Made by a program: the position numbers and the translations under genes | Shown: positions 19,833 through 31,489 of the stretch, piece after piece | How positions within the stretch are numbered: the stretch's first letter is position 1 | Layout: every line of letters begins with the position of its first letter | NCBI GenBank assembly: GCA_034508935.3 | Contig: CM067444.1 | Span: 26,003,436 to 26,067,435, forward strand | Origin: Berghia stephanieae | Lineage: Eukaryota > Mollusca > Gastropoda > Nudibranchia > Aeolidiidae | DNA: 64,000 nucleotides | Direction of reading: 5' to 3' | The notes under the pieces: generated by a model | The model's database searches: none | What the model was told of the DNA's origin: nothing | What the model saw: the letters and a program-made list of their open reading frames with translations, nothing else

Positions 19833-22009
19833 GGTTAATCCATTTCTTACTTATTACTTGGATCGTATAATGCAGACAGCTGTTGATTTGTCAAAGAATT
19901 TTAGGTGAAATACTATCAAATTTGTTTAATCATTTTTCAATCACCCTAAGGTTCTATGTTTCCGACAGTTTAAAAAAGAAATTATCATCGGTGAAAAAGA
20001 AATGTAATAAAAACAGTCATTTTCGCATCAGTCTGCTTTATTTAAGAATCGTTGTTTTGACTTTCTGGTATTACATAATTTTTATTCAATATTCCTCCAT
20101 AAATTTTATACATTCTTGAATAATCTCACAAAACTTTATGTTCTTGTTTTTTTTTTGCTGGGGTTGTTTTGTTTTGTTTTTTTGTTTTTTTTTGTTGTTG
20201 TTTTTTGGGGGGGGGCAGGGGCGGTGGTTACATTTTTTTTTTTTTAATATGTTAAACATATGTGAGGACTGAATTTTAAGTGCTGATTGGTCTTTATTCA
20301 TTTTTAGTTCCTATGCTCTATTTAACTACACAGCAAATTTATCTTCATCTTAAGTATGTACATTATTTTTTTTTTCCAACACGATATTGATGAGATTAAT
20401 ATTCAATTGATTTGAGTATTTTTTTATTTTTTTTACCTTATCACAAATTATGGACCAAACTCTTAAATAGCGTTACCCTTTAATCCATATTAATAAATGT
20501 GAGATTAGAAAAGAACGAAATAAAAATGCTTGTTTGATGGAGAAACATTCCCGATTCTTAAAATCCAATAGTGACGTCATCATCATGAGTTGTGTGTATA
20601 GATTGTGTTTGTATAATTAGATGTTGATGAAAACTGTAGCAGTAACGAATGCGAGAATTTTACACAATAGTCGTTTGTATTTCTTATTTTTATACATAAA
20701 AAGGAAACCACATTCCAACTTTATTTCTTATGAGATTGACACGAATGGGTTGCATCGATGACTCAATAAAACAGAGTTGTATAGGTGAAGTACCTAAATG
20801 AAGCAGTTAGAAACCATAGTGTTCTCTTTTGTGTTGATTGGAATTTCTTCTCTCTATGAATTTGTTTTATTGGAGCAATCTTTGGATTGAATCAGTCTTT
20901 AGAAAAGGCAGAAAAGTTTTGCCAGACCATTCAGGAATACAAGTGTGTGGTAATTACTTACATTACAACAATATGGCGAATGCCCTGAATATTATTTTCC
21001 TTTTAATTCTAAATCCATTAACAAACCACAATTTAATTGACTATCAACCTGTAAAAAATCTTCATGTTGTTAATTAGGTAACATTATCTCTCATGCTAAA
21101 AGCTGCATAGTATAGAGGTGTCTTAATTATAATATTATATAGATATTTAACAAAGACATGTTCTTCTGAAATAACTTTTCAATATTTTTAAATCTTTGTG
21201 TTAAGTTTGTGTTCTCCGTTTTGTACCTTTTTAATCTTGGAATACTTTCTGTGCAATAAATCGTCATGGCCGTTGTGTATCTTTCTATTCTACTGTTTAC
21301 CATGACAAACGTATTTCAATAACTATGTATATCACTCGTCCTAGATCTAAATTAATGATTAATGAAATCACGTTTTCATCCCACTTCTTCTTCATCCTCC
21401 ATCAGTATTGTATTGATGTGATGCGAGTACAAACTAACAAATCTCATTACGAGGTGGTCCGTGGACGTCAGAGATCTTTGAAGCAGCTTCAAACTACAGC
21501 TAATAAATGTCTTGCTCAATTGTTTCCATACTACTAGTACTAGATGCCTTATTTATCCCCACTCCCCAATTCCCGACTACTTCAATCATTTACTTCTCAA
21601 CTATCATTTTATTCATCGCTTATTCTATTTTTTCTATGTGTGGAAGCAATGTCTATTGACTAATGATTTTATTTCATTTAAAAACTTTCAACGTTTATCC
21701 AACCATTAGAAGTTAGACATATTTAACATGTTTTTTTCTTAATTCATGTCATAATTTATTTATTTTTAATTTGGGTTGTTTTACTATACGATAAGTTTCT
21801 AGAAAATGAAAGTGTAAGTTGTAAGTATATATGTTGATATGCTATGATTTTTATTCATTCAAAGTGTCTTAATAAATTTACAAATTTTGTATATTTGTAT
21901 CAATAAAAAATAAATAGTTTTATCATCTTTTCCTAAATCTATTTTCATTTAACAAATCAACTTCGCTTAATTTTTTTTTTTTTTCTCTTGCGATGCAATC
22001 CATGTCATC
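18541..22009 (+). other. Probable anoctamin 3' UTR and downstream AT-rich DNA
   Basis: AT-rich sequence after the TAG at 18540 with no recognised gene. The first canonical AATAAA is near 18894, and others lie near 20765 and 21256, so the transcript end cannot be fixed. A short TTA repeat is at 19798-19833 and T/G homopolymers at 20149-20215. Low-complexity frames here show no family resemblance. Confidence 0.45.
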
Positions 22010-22015
22010 ATTCTG

Positions 22016-22595
22016 CAGACCTGCCACTTCACGAAAAAGGAAATCAGTATGACATTGTAAAAAAATCAGTATCTGGGGGAAAAAATCAGTATGAGACGTA
22101 AAATTATCCAATTACTCCCCCCCCCCCCCCCCCCCCCCCCTTATTTTTCCCCAACACCCAAAATGGCACGCACAACGCCAATCTGGCAATCAGACTACTA
22201 ACTTATTTAAAGATGGTGGCACTTGGTAACGAGTCAGAAGCCAGGGACCGCGGTGGTTTACCAGTACAGCTCGCTGTCGCTTCACAAAGGAAATGAAAAC
22301 TAAATAACGCGCCGTGTGTGTTTTCTATCTGTGTGAGGGCATCACAAAGAGGCTCGCTACGTCATGTGATCTATCGAGGTATCGCGGGACGGGTCAAAGT
22401 TCACGAGACTTGAAAATTTTAACGTGCAACGTAAAGCACAAAGTAAACGTAAAAGAGAGGGGTGGAGGGCTGCGGGACCTTGGTCACTTGGTGAAATCGG
22501 TACGATCGGCAAGTAAATCGGGAAATCGGTAAATACGAAAAAAAGGTCTTGCAAATCGGTATGATACCGATTAATCGGTATGAACGGCAGGTCTG
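22016..22595. mobile_element. Non-autonomous DNA transposon, 580 bp, 10-bp TIRs
   Basis: Ends are exact complements, CAGACCTGCC and GGCAGGTCTG, and the direct repeat ATTCTG lies immediately outside both (22010-22015 and 22596-22601). The interior has ATCAGTAT / AATCGGTA motifs near both ends, a 24-base C-run at 22118-22140 and no transposase frame. A hAT-like superfamily is possible, but the 6-bp target duplication is short for it. Confidence 0.68.
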
Positions 22596-22601
22596 ATTCT
22601 G

Positions 22602-23650
22602 TCATGGTTCGGAATATGACCCTTGACCCTGTCTAGATTGGCATAATGACACAGGCCCTGGATTTAAAAGTTGAAGTCACTGATCACAATAAATGGTGGT
22701 GTGATGTAGCGTTTTGATGTGACTCGGATCAAAACATGTTCATGGATTTATCAACTGCTTTTCAAATTTTGATTTAAATCATTCCTAGGAAACACTTATA
22801 TTTTTAAAATTTTAAGTAAACGTGTTTTTTTTCAACCTTCTCAGCGACTTTTGGCAGTTTTCACGGGTAATGAGATCCAGTTTGGGTCGTCGTAAGAAAA
22901 GCATCCTTTGAATTGAAGCACGGTGTCTTACCCAAGGTTTCAGATCATGATGGGTGTGTCATAATGAACACGCTACATGACAATGACACTCTTTGTTCAG
23001 AAAACTACACAGCCAAATCTAACAAACTGCATTTTCACATTTTGGCCATAAAACGTTTACTCATTTGACTAGGATGACCTTTGACCTGTCAACTATTCTT
23101 AAACAGAGATTTCTTCTGAAGTCTTAGGTTTAAGAATTGTAGACAAAGACGGAGGGGGTTATTATTTACATTGATCGGTATATGAAGTAACAAAAAAAAT
23201 ATGGCCAAAATTGAAAAGATGTTTCTTATAGCTTTTCCTCGTTCCTCCTCTATGATGTAACCATAACAAACTCTCAGTCTTCCCTGCTATGGCTGTGACG
23301 TCACCACCACGTGACATTCTATCCAGACTTGACCAATAATTATTCATACTGTAACTATGCCTTTATTATTTTTTTTTTTACCTCAGCTAATGTCTATTAA
23401 AATGCATATAGATAATACAAAACAGTCTACTGTTGTATCGTATTCCTATCATAGTATTTATATATACATCAATTGAATTCATTAATAAAACTATGTGAAA
23501 AACGACGCCACATTTTATTTATTTCCTATTGTTTTTTGGTGGTAGGGTACCTAGTTTCTGATCATAAGACCCATAAGTCAAGTCCTGCTGTAAGTTGTGG
23601 AAAGGTGTGTCCTTTTAAAAAGCTTTTTACTCATAGTTTCCCACTATACG
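22602..23650. other. Intergenic DNA, no recognised feature
   Basis: Read in all frames; no exon-like peptide, tRNA-like head or repeat terminus recognised. Confidence 0.45.
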
Positions 23651-23653
23651 CAT

Positions 23654-23931
23654 CTATGTGGTCTTGTGGTATGACACTCGCTCTCGGATTGGAAGATCCT
23701 GGGTTTGAGCCTCGCTCTGCGCATAGTTGAGTCATTGGAAAAGGCTCTTTACTCAGATTCTGTCAATGTACTCAAGAGTAAAAGAGTACCTGACCGTTAA
23801 CAGCATTGTCTCTGTCCGAAAACATTATAATATCGCCTAACAGGTGTCAAGTCCCATCCTACATGTTAAATGTTGCTGTTGGCCATGGACCCTTTGTAAA
23901 GGGCTTTGAGCTATTGCGCTATATAAAAGCT
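23654..23931 (+). mobile_element. SINE-1 copy
   Basis: Head TCTATGTGGTCTTGTGGTA, B-box-like GGGTTTGAGCC, body and tail GCGCTATATAAAAGC. The stretch between GCTTTGAG and the tail is shortened. Confidence 0.82.
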
Positions 23932-23950
23932 CAATTTTTTATATTTTTAA

Positions 23951-24160
23951 ATATCCATAGTTTACCCGGCTTACTTTTACCCCATGCCTATTTATAACAT
24001 TTTTCTGAGACAAATTATAGGCGTAGTATCAAAGTTAATGTTTTACGTTTTTGCATGTTAATGATAATTGAATAAAACTATCTGTGTACATGCTCATTTT
24101 CAATACATTTTTTTCCCATTTTTGAACAGTAGCAAAAATCTCTAGGATTGAGTGAGTTAA
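23951..24160. mobile_element. MITE-1 copy, inverted, left end lost
   Basis: The complement of the interior at 26131-26377; the right end keeps TAGGATTGAGTGAGTTAA. Confidence 0.75.
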
Positions 24161-24179
24161 AAGGCTTTTTACTCATATT

Positions 24180-24385
24180 TTCCCACTATGTACCTGTTTA
24201 AATAAGTAACTGACTGAGAACAGTGTGTTTTTTTTCTCAGTCCAAAAAAAAAAATCAGCCGTCATTGCAATAGCCCTTTATATGCGTCATGTTTTAATTT
24301 TACCCTACCTGTTCAGTGTTGCTGTTGCCTTGGGACCTCTCATAAAACGGTTTGATCATTTAGAAGAGATATTATATAGAATGTA
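24180..24385 (+). mobile_element. Divergent SINE-1 remnant
   Basis: TTTACTCATATTTTCCCACT, TAAGTAACTGACTGAGAACA, GTGTTGCTGTTGCC and GATATTATATAGAA follow the SINE-1 order with many changes, so it is an older copy. Confidence 0.55.
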
Positions 24386-24419
24386 TTATAATCCTTAGAC
24401 AAAAATAAAAACAAATTTA

Positions 24420-26110
24420 TCAGATTTTTCCCTTTAAATAAAGGACTCCAGGCAGAGCCTGGGTGAAACCGTTGGTCTCATTTTACAACTAGGACATTTT
24501 TGTTTGTTTGTTGCTTTAGGTCTCTTCCAACACAATTGAGGTTATATGAGAGACCGCTGAAACAAAAAAACAAGCAATCTAACAAAAATAGTACAAATGT
24601 AAATCAAAATCATAACCTAAAGATATCATAAGCTAAATTATAAATAACCAAGAACAAACAGGCAGAAGATTTACAGAAAAAAAAATATCCCCTGTCAAAA
24701 ATACAATCACAAACCAAAGAAGCAGGATAGGCTAGTAAAGAGAAGAAGAAACGACATCACTATCGGATCGTACACCCATGCGAACATCATAGGTATATGA
24801 TTCAAGGGTGATGCTCCCGTCCAACCACCCGCCAACTAGGACATTGAGCTGCATTGAATGGACAAATAATATAATGGGACTCCAGGTAGAGGCGACAAGG
24901 CCGATAATCCCATTTCAGAACAAGGTCACATGATTGATAGGGAAATGTTTTTGTTTTTAAGGGTTCAACTCAACGCCGCTTGCGTCATATTTAGGTCATA
25001 TCAGTGCCAGTAAAAAGGAAGAAGATTAATAGGGGATAACCAAAAAATTATAGAATTGCAACTAAAGCACCCAAGAAAAAGTAAGACAAGGGGGAATTGG
25101 TCAAAATAGAGTACAGATATAGATTCATACTTAGCTTGAAATCAGCCAAAAGTCTCATCCAGACACCAGTACAGGATTCCACAAGGACTATAATCGAATG
25201 TTTACAAGAAAAAGATAAAACCAAAATTTTCTCTCTTGAGAAAAGACTCCAGTTAGAGCCACTAAGGCCATATTATCTCATTTCAGAACAAAGCCACGTG
25301 ATTAAAGGGCAGAGAAGAGATAGCAAGGTTGTTTTGTTTGTTTGTTTTTAAGGGTTTTACGGCGCTTGAATACATTTAGGTCATATCAGTGCCAGTGAAA
25401 AGGAAGAAAATGGGATAATATAAAAATTCTAGAATTACAATTAAAGCACCCAAGAAAAATTAAGACAAAGGGGAATTTGTTAAAATAGGGTATAGGTCGT
25501 GTAGATTCCAAGAGCATACCACAATAGTGTATTTAGTCTTAGATCACCTAAAAGTCTCATTCAGGCACGAGAACCGTTTAAGTTTTAAAAAGTTTTTAGG
25601 GGTTTTACGGCGCTTGCAACACATTAAGGTCATATCAGCACCAGTAAAAAGGAAGAAAATGGGATAGTAAAAAGTTCTAGAATTACAATTAAAGCATCCA
25701 AGAATAAGGCAGACAATGACAAAGGGCTATTGGTTCAAATAGGAAACAGATATAGATTCCAAGAGCACACTATCAACGTACATAGTTTGAGATCACCTAA
25801 AAGTCTCATCCAGACACAAGCACAGATCCCCACTGACAGGAATACACTCAAATGTTTACAAATTATATATAATACGTAAACAAAACATAATACAGTTCAT
25901 AACAAGATTCACAAGGAAAAAAAATATCATCTCCAAAACTATAACTATACATTCAACTGTTTCCCTGACCAGCCAAGGACTCCGACCTGGGTCAGGACAA
26001 ACATTCCAAGACAAAGATAGAAAGCGATTGGAAAACAGTTACAGGGGGATAGAAGACATAGCAAGTACCTCCCTGCCCACTATGAGAGGTCGGGTAGCAA
26101 GGCTGTGCAC
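24420..26110 (-). mobile_element. Head-to-tail cluster of SINE-5 copies
   Basis: At least three copies begin, on the + strand, with a TTTG-rich run and AAGGGTTTTACGGCGCTTG-like sequence at about 24948, 25333 and 25590. Each continues with GCCAGTAAAAAGGAAGA, AGAATTACAATTAAAGC and AGTCTCATCCAGACAC. On the minus strand each therefore ends GCGCCGTAAAACCC plus a CAAA-type tail, as a retroposed element would. A separate element, SINE-6, is inserted at 24499-24832. Confidence 0.72.
24499..24832 (-). mobile_element. SINE-6, 334 bp, with 13-bp target duplication
   Basis: Bounded by the exact direct repeat CAACTAGGACATT (24486-24498 and 24833-24845). It opens TTTGTTTGTTGCTTTAGG and closes CCAACCACCCGC on the + strand, so on the minus strand it ends in a CAAA-type tail. 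A second copy, about 98% identical by eye, is at 40340-40670. No tRNA box was recognised in the head. Confidence 0.75.
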
Positions 26111-26130
26111 AGACGAAGGCCCTATCATTT

Positions 26131-26377
26131 TAACTCACTCAATCCTAGATAATATTGCTACTTTTCATAATTGGAAAAATATATATATAATATAAAAATG
26201 AGCATGTGCATAGAGAGAGGTCCAGTTTTATTCAACTACCATTAACGTGTAAAAATTAAAAACATTAGCTTTGATACTACGCCTAAATGTGTCTCATAAA
26301 GATGAGTAAATATGGCATGGGGTAAAAGTAACCCGGGTAAACTACGGATATGTCGGTGTTAGGGTTGAGTGAGTTAA
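26131..26377. mobile_element. MITE-1, best-preserved copy
   Basis: TTAACTCACTCAATCCTAG at the left and TAGGGTTGAGTGAGTTAA at the right give terminal inverted repeats of about 18 bp; TTAA at each edge may be target duplication. 247 bp, no ORF. Confidence 0.84.
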
Positions 26378-26391
26378 CCCAGTTAACTAAC

Positions 26392-26593
26392 GTACTCTGG
26401 AAAAAACAAGTATTTCAAAGTGTGGCCTGAAAACTCGTCTTTCGAATATCTACTGATTTAAATGAGACACAAAGTCCCAGGTTTAAGTTTTTTTTGCCAA
26501 GATGAAGGTCATTTAATTTCAATCGATCGATTTTGAAGGACGAGTCGAGGTTTCTGGTCAACTTTTTAAATACAGAATGCAGGGTTTGGCAGT
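26392..26593. mobile_element. MITE-2 copy, diverged
   Basis: GTACTCTGGAAAAAAC, GGCCTGAAAACTCGTC, TTTTGCCAAGATGAAGG, AATCGATCGATTTTG and AAGGACGAG appear in the family order. The right terminus is eroded. Confidence 0.68.
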
Positions 26594-26884
26594 TGACTGG
26601 TTATAACGGTGTGTCCAACGTTTCCTCGCCATAAGGGGGAATCCCATCGAACACAGTTTAAGACTTGGATACAAGGCACAGGTGTTTGGAGAAAAAAAGA
26701 AGATAAAGAGGAATAACTACATGTAGATAGCACGAGGAATCCTAGAATCCCCCGACCTCCATATCAGCTAAGCAAATAACTTGAGCTTGACCATTTATAT
26801 AGGGCAGTATCAACAAAGCATGCTCAAAGTCAAAGCACTTTACAACAGGTCCCTAGCCAACAGCAACACATGTGTAGAATATGT

Positions 26885-27393
26885 TTGTTTTGTTTTTAAG
26901 GGTTTTACGGCGCTTGCAACACTTTTAAGGTCATATCAGCACCAGTAAAAAGGAAGAAAATGGGATAGTAAAAAGTTCTAGAATTACAATTAAAGCACCC
27001 AAAGGGGAATTTGTTCAAATAGAAAACAGATGTAGATTACAAGAACACACTATCAAAGTACTTAGTTTGAGATCACCTAAAAGTCTCATCCAGACACAAG
27101 CCCAGGCCCCAACTAAGAGGGATACACTCAAATGTTTAAAAATCATATATAATATGTAAACAAAACAATACAGTGCATAACAGGGAGATGATTTACAAGG
27201 AAAAAAAATATCATCTCCCAAAACTAACTATACATTTGACTGTTTCCCTCTCAGCTAGGGTCTCTAGCCATGGCCAGGACAAAAGCAAGAAATCTCATTC
27301 CAAGACAAGGACAGAAAGCATTGGAAAAAGATATAGGGGGATAGAAATACAGCGTACTCCCTGTCCACTATGGGGGTCAGGAACCCCACCCAG
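26885..27393 (-). mobile_element. SINE-5, full-length copy, 509 bp
   Basis: Flanked by TGTGTAGAATATGT (26871-26884) and TGTGTAGAACATGT (27394-27407), a 14-bp target duplication with one mismatch. Reads TTGTTTTGTTTTTAAGGG, TTTTACGGCGCTTGCAAC at one end and GGTCAGGAACCCCACCCAG at the other. This copy fixes the family's two ends. No tRNA-like head was found, so calling it a SINE rests on size, tail and target duplication. Confidence 0.78.
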
Positions 27394-27426
27394 TGTGTAG
27401 AACATGTAGAATGAGACATGACGCCT

Positions 27427-27646
27427 ATAATTAAAGGTAATAAATTGCATTTATTCATCCCATAGGGGTAATTTTTCTTCAGGGTCTATTCCAAGGGAAG
27501 ACTGGAATAACCCAGGCATCAGCTGCAGTGCAAATTGAGCTAGGGCGAGGTGACTTGCTCAAGGCCACACAGTGCAGTGGTGGGTGATCGAACTCGGTAC
27601 CTTTCAGGTAAGAAGCAAAGACTGTACCACTGAACCACACTGCCCT
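27427..27646 (-). mobile_element. SINE-2 copy nested in SINE-1
   Basis: TTTATTCATCCCATAGGGG to AAGACTGTACCACTGAACC, the complement of the family consensus, with SINE-1 sequence on both sides. Confidence 0.8.
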
Positions 27647-28159
27647 GGTGACATTACAAATTTTTTTTCGGACAGAGACAATGGTTGTTAACGGCGTGAG
27701 AGAATGTGAGTAAAGAGTCTTTGCCAAGGACTCGACTTTGCGCGAACGAGACTCAAACCCAGAACCTTCCAATCTGAAAGCGAGTGTCATACCACAAGAC
27801 CACATCGCGCACAAATGCCGCACAAAAATAAATAAATTTCTAATTTATTTTAATTAATTAATTAATTAAGAAATATGAGTAAGACAAATTATTTTTGTAC
27901 GGATTCCAAAGAACCTGTTTTTATTCACACAATCTATCGATTCAGTTGTCATAGATAAACAAAATGTAGCACTGAGTACTGACACGTCAGCTCTGGCCTG
28001 CTCTGGAAAAACTTTTTTTTTTTCCCCCATTTTGGCCAGAAAATTTTTACCTAAAACATTTCAGAATTTGAGGCTAAAGTTGACTAGCCAAAATTTAAAA
28101 AAATTAATCTAAATATGCGATCCACGCATCAAACTGGTACGATGTCAGAGAGAGAGATG

Positions 28160-28735
28160 TCAAAAATTGTTTTTTTTATTAAGGGTTTCACAGCGCTTGC
28201 AACATTTTATGTTTGTTTTTGTTTTTACTGGTTTTAACGCCGTTGGAACCACATTAAGGTCAAATCAGCACCAGTAAAAAGGAAGACAATGGGATAGTAA
28301 AAAGTTCTAGAATTACAATTAAAGCACCCAAAAAAAGGTAAGACAAAGTGGAATTGGTTCAAATAGGAAACAGATGTAGATTCCAAGAGCTCACTCTCAA
28401 AGTACTTTTGCAACATTTTAGGTAATTTCAACGCCAGTAAAAAGAATATAGATAGGATAGTAAAAAGAAATGAATCTAGATTTATAATTAAAGCACCTGA
28501 GAAAAGGAAAGAAAGGCGACAAGTTCCAAAGCAAACAAATATCAAAGTGCTTTGTTTGAGATCGCCTAAAAGTCCCAATCAGACAAAAGCACAGGATTTA
28601 ATATAGAGCTACCCACTCAAATGTTTACAAAACGTTATATTCAAATTAACAAACATTACATACAGGAGATGATTTAATAATCTCAAAAATACTCACTCTA
28701 CCATAGAAAAAAATGTCATAGAAACGAGAGACTGA
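28160..28735 (-). mobile_element. Two to three overlapping SINE-5 copies
   Basis: Starts near 28166 (AAGGGTTTCACAGCGCTTG), 28208 (GTTTTAACGCCGTTGG) and 28408 (TTTTGCAACATTTTAGG), each followed by CAGTAAAAAG and later family motifs. The first is cut off by the second. Confidence 0.68.
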
Positions 28736-28747
28736 TTTAATTTTATT

Positions 28748-28774
28748 TTTGGGGGGGGGGGGGGGGGGGGGGGA
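28748..28774. repeat. Poly-G tract
   Basis: About 24 consecutive G residues. Confidence 0.9.
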
Positions 28775-30785
28775 AGGATCATCTGCCAAAGATAATACTA
28801 TAACATTTGAATGTTTTGCCTGAGCAAGGGTCAGGACAAAACAAGTGATCCAAATTAGAAAACTAGAAACATGGACATTTTGTTAATTTTTTTTGGGAGC
28901 GGGGGGGGGGAGGGAGGAGAGTGGAATGCATTGAGACATGTGGACGTGTCGAATAGAAAAACACTAAGAAATAACAACAATGTGAACATTGATGTAAGCT
29001 TCAATTAATTATACATATGACAGTTGACTGTGGACGTTTCCATTCTTTTTATAACAAAACACGATGAAAGAACATATACCATATATGTTGATAACTTGAC
29101 AAAACATGCATTATCCTTATCCATTGTCTTGATTTCTTTATTCATTTTTGTTATGAAGGACAATTATATTTTTATAAATGAAGCACAAATTTATGTTAAT
29201 ATTTTGTCAAGACATGGATCGCATAATAATTTGTTTTGTCATCGCAGGCCAGAACATCTTACCGTCATCTTATCAAACAAATGTTGAATGATTTAGTTTG
29301 TATTGTTTTGTTTTTTTTTTCATTTATTTATTACAGGAGACAGACCAATAGGAATCATGATAATCATAATGATAACATTCGAATGGCAGGAATTCATTCC
29401 ATCGCTGCCTCTTCTTTTTTTAATTTTTTTTTTTTTCGTTTTCATTTCGCTTATTTATTTTTATGTTCCAAATAAAAGTTTAAAAAAAAAAAAAAAAAGA
29501 ACAGAAATATCCACACTTAAGTATGTTGAAGTTATGGATGTGATGATATGGTTATTATTATTATTATTATCATTTATCAAGAAATTTCAACAAAATTGGA
29601 AAATGAAAGCACCTCCTCCTCAGGCATATCATCTCATTAGAAATAATATTAATTTTTAATTTTTAAAAAACAACAACTTGTACTCAATTTAGAGGGCAAA
29701 AAAGAGTTTGGGAGTATAAATCATGACAGAATGAATAAGAGAGAAAGAGAGAGAGACCCACATCGAACGACGTGGACAAGAATGTTTACAACGAATCATT
29801 TCATTTCGTTTAATTCAATAACGATGAAAATAATCAATCAATAATAGTAGTAATAATAATAATAGCACAAGTTGGATAGGCATCATCCATTGCATCTTGT
29901 GGTCAGTTGGGATATCCTAACTTTTATCTTAAAAAAAAAAAAAAAAAACAAAGACAAAAAAAAGTTAAAAACAATACTAATAATAAATGCTTGAAAAAAA
30001 AACCACAAAAAAAAAATCCAACAACCAAGGGAGACATTTAAATAATAATAATAATATGCACAACATCAAAAACAATATCAGTCACGTGACATCCATCAAC
30101 AGACCTATTTTTACTTGGATTGGATTGTTTTCAGTGAAAAGTCATAAACAAAAATGAATTCAAAACTGCTTCAAAAACATTTATTATGTTTTGTCATTGC
30201 AGGAACAAAACCCCAAAGATTTTTCTACAGAGAGGACGTACTGAATATTTCTCCGTCTTCAATCTGATTTTCTAGTTATGTATTTTAATGTTTTGATTGT
30301 TTTTTGTTGTTGGCTGAAGAAGGGTTTTGAGCCGAAACATTCCACGTTTGATATTTTTGGGTTTCTTCTTTGAAGCAGCTACGTATATTCATTTTTGTTT
30401 ATTACTTTTCACAGTCCACAGCCTCTAGCAGCTTAGTATCATTTTTGTATTGTTTAACAACAACAGACCTGCTACAGACAACAAACAATCGGTATATATT
30501 TTTTTTAGGTGGAGGAGGGAGGGAGGGGGGGTACTATATCTGGATTTCTAGGCCAAAAATTTGCATCAATTCAAAATACAAGATTTCCATCCCTATTTTT
30601 ATATCTGTGTGACCCATAACATCAATATGGTACTATGTCAGAATGAGCTAACTAGAAGATAAAAATGAGGTAAAGGTCAAAGTGATCAGAATGAGCAATT
30701 TTCAATGATGGAAGTCAATTCAATGAAACAAAATACATTCTCCGTAACAAAATTCTCAAAAAGAGTGCCTGTATGAAAGCTGTTC
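28775..30785. other. AT-rich intergenic DNA
   Basis: Homopolymer A and T runs and scattered short TAA repeats. About 28985-29070 resembles a decayed MITE-5 arm (AACAATGTGAACATTGATG, TAAGCTTCAATTAA). The motif GAAGAAGGGTTTTGAGCCGAA at 30316 is of a kind common in dispersed repeats. No exon recognised. Confidence 0.45.
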
Positions 30786-30900
30786 GATTTTATGAGTTTT
30801 ACAGCACTTGCGAAACTGAAGGTCATTTCAGCACCAGTAAAAACGAAGATGATAAGAGGAAAAGTAGAAGAACAATCAAGACAAAGGGGACCATTTCAAA
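30786..30900 (-). mobile_element. Divergent SINE-5 fragment
   Basis: GTTTTACAGCACTTGCGAAAC then AAGGTCATTTCAGCACCAG and AGACAAAGGGGACC follow the SINE-5 order with many changes. Confidence 0.55.
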
Positions 30901-31332
30901 TCAGGAAATTCAGATTTCATATGGGCTTTGAATTGGAATTCTCACACTTGGACAGAAATCGTAATCCTTGGATCAGCAGTAAACAGAGCTGCCAATCCTT
31001 CCTATTCCAAAAGTGGAATCAGAACGTCAGAAAATCGGAATTTGAGACAAAAAATAGGAGTTTCTTAACAATGGATAATTCTGTTTCAAGATGACCACCA
31101 ACTTTGCCATCAAACACATGAAGACAGCATTCCGGCACAGCTGACAAAACTAAATATCACATGTATTAGGTAATGGAATGGGGAAAGGAGTGAAAGTAAT
31201 TTTCCTTTTCATCTCCTTTTTTGGCAATCATTTTTACTCCGTCTCCATTTGTTTTCTTCTTACGATTATCATCATTTTTGAAAATCGGAATTTAAGAGAC
31301 AATGGTGGAATAATGAAAAAGGAAAAGGCTAG

Positions 31333-31478
31333 CACTATTCAGTATCTGATACTGAATAGTGGTTTTGCACTATTCAGTATCTGATACTGAATAGTGGTTT
31401 TGCACTATTCAGTATCAGATACTGAATAGCGGTTTTGCACTATTCAGTATCTGACACTGAATAGTGGTTTTGCACTAT
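31333..31478. repeat. 35-bp tandem repeat, four units, each palindromic
   Basis: Units read CACTATTCAGTATCTGATAC then TGAATAGTGG and TTTTG. Within each, CACTATTCAGTATC is complementary to GATACTGAATAGTG, so every unit is a hairpin. The motif returns at about 33131 and 34313-34360. Confidence 0.88.
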
Positions 31479-31489
31479 AATACGGTGTT

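Larger units (their letters stand above)
26790..27812 (-). mobile_element. SINE-1 copy split twice (nested insertions)
   Basis: Three SINE-1 pieces in order: tail and body at about 26790-26884, a short middle (GTAGAATGAGACATGACGCC) at 27408-27427, and the head region at about 27650-27812 ending CCACAAGACCACAT. They are separated by a full SINE-5 and a SINE-2. Confidence 0.8.
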
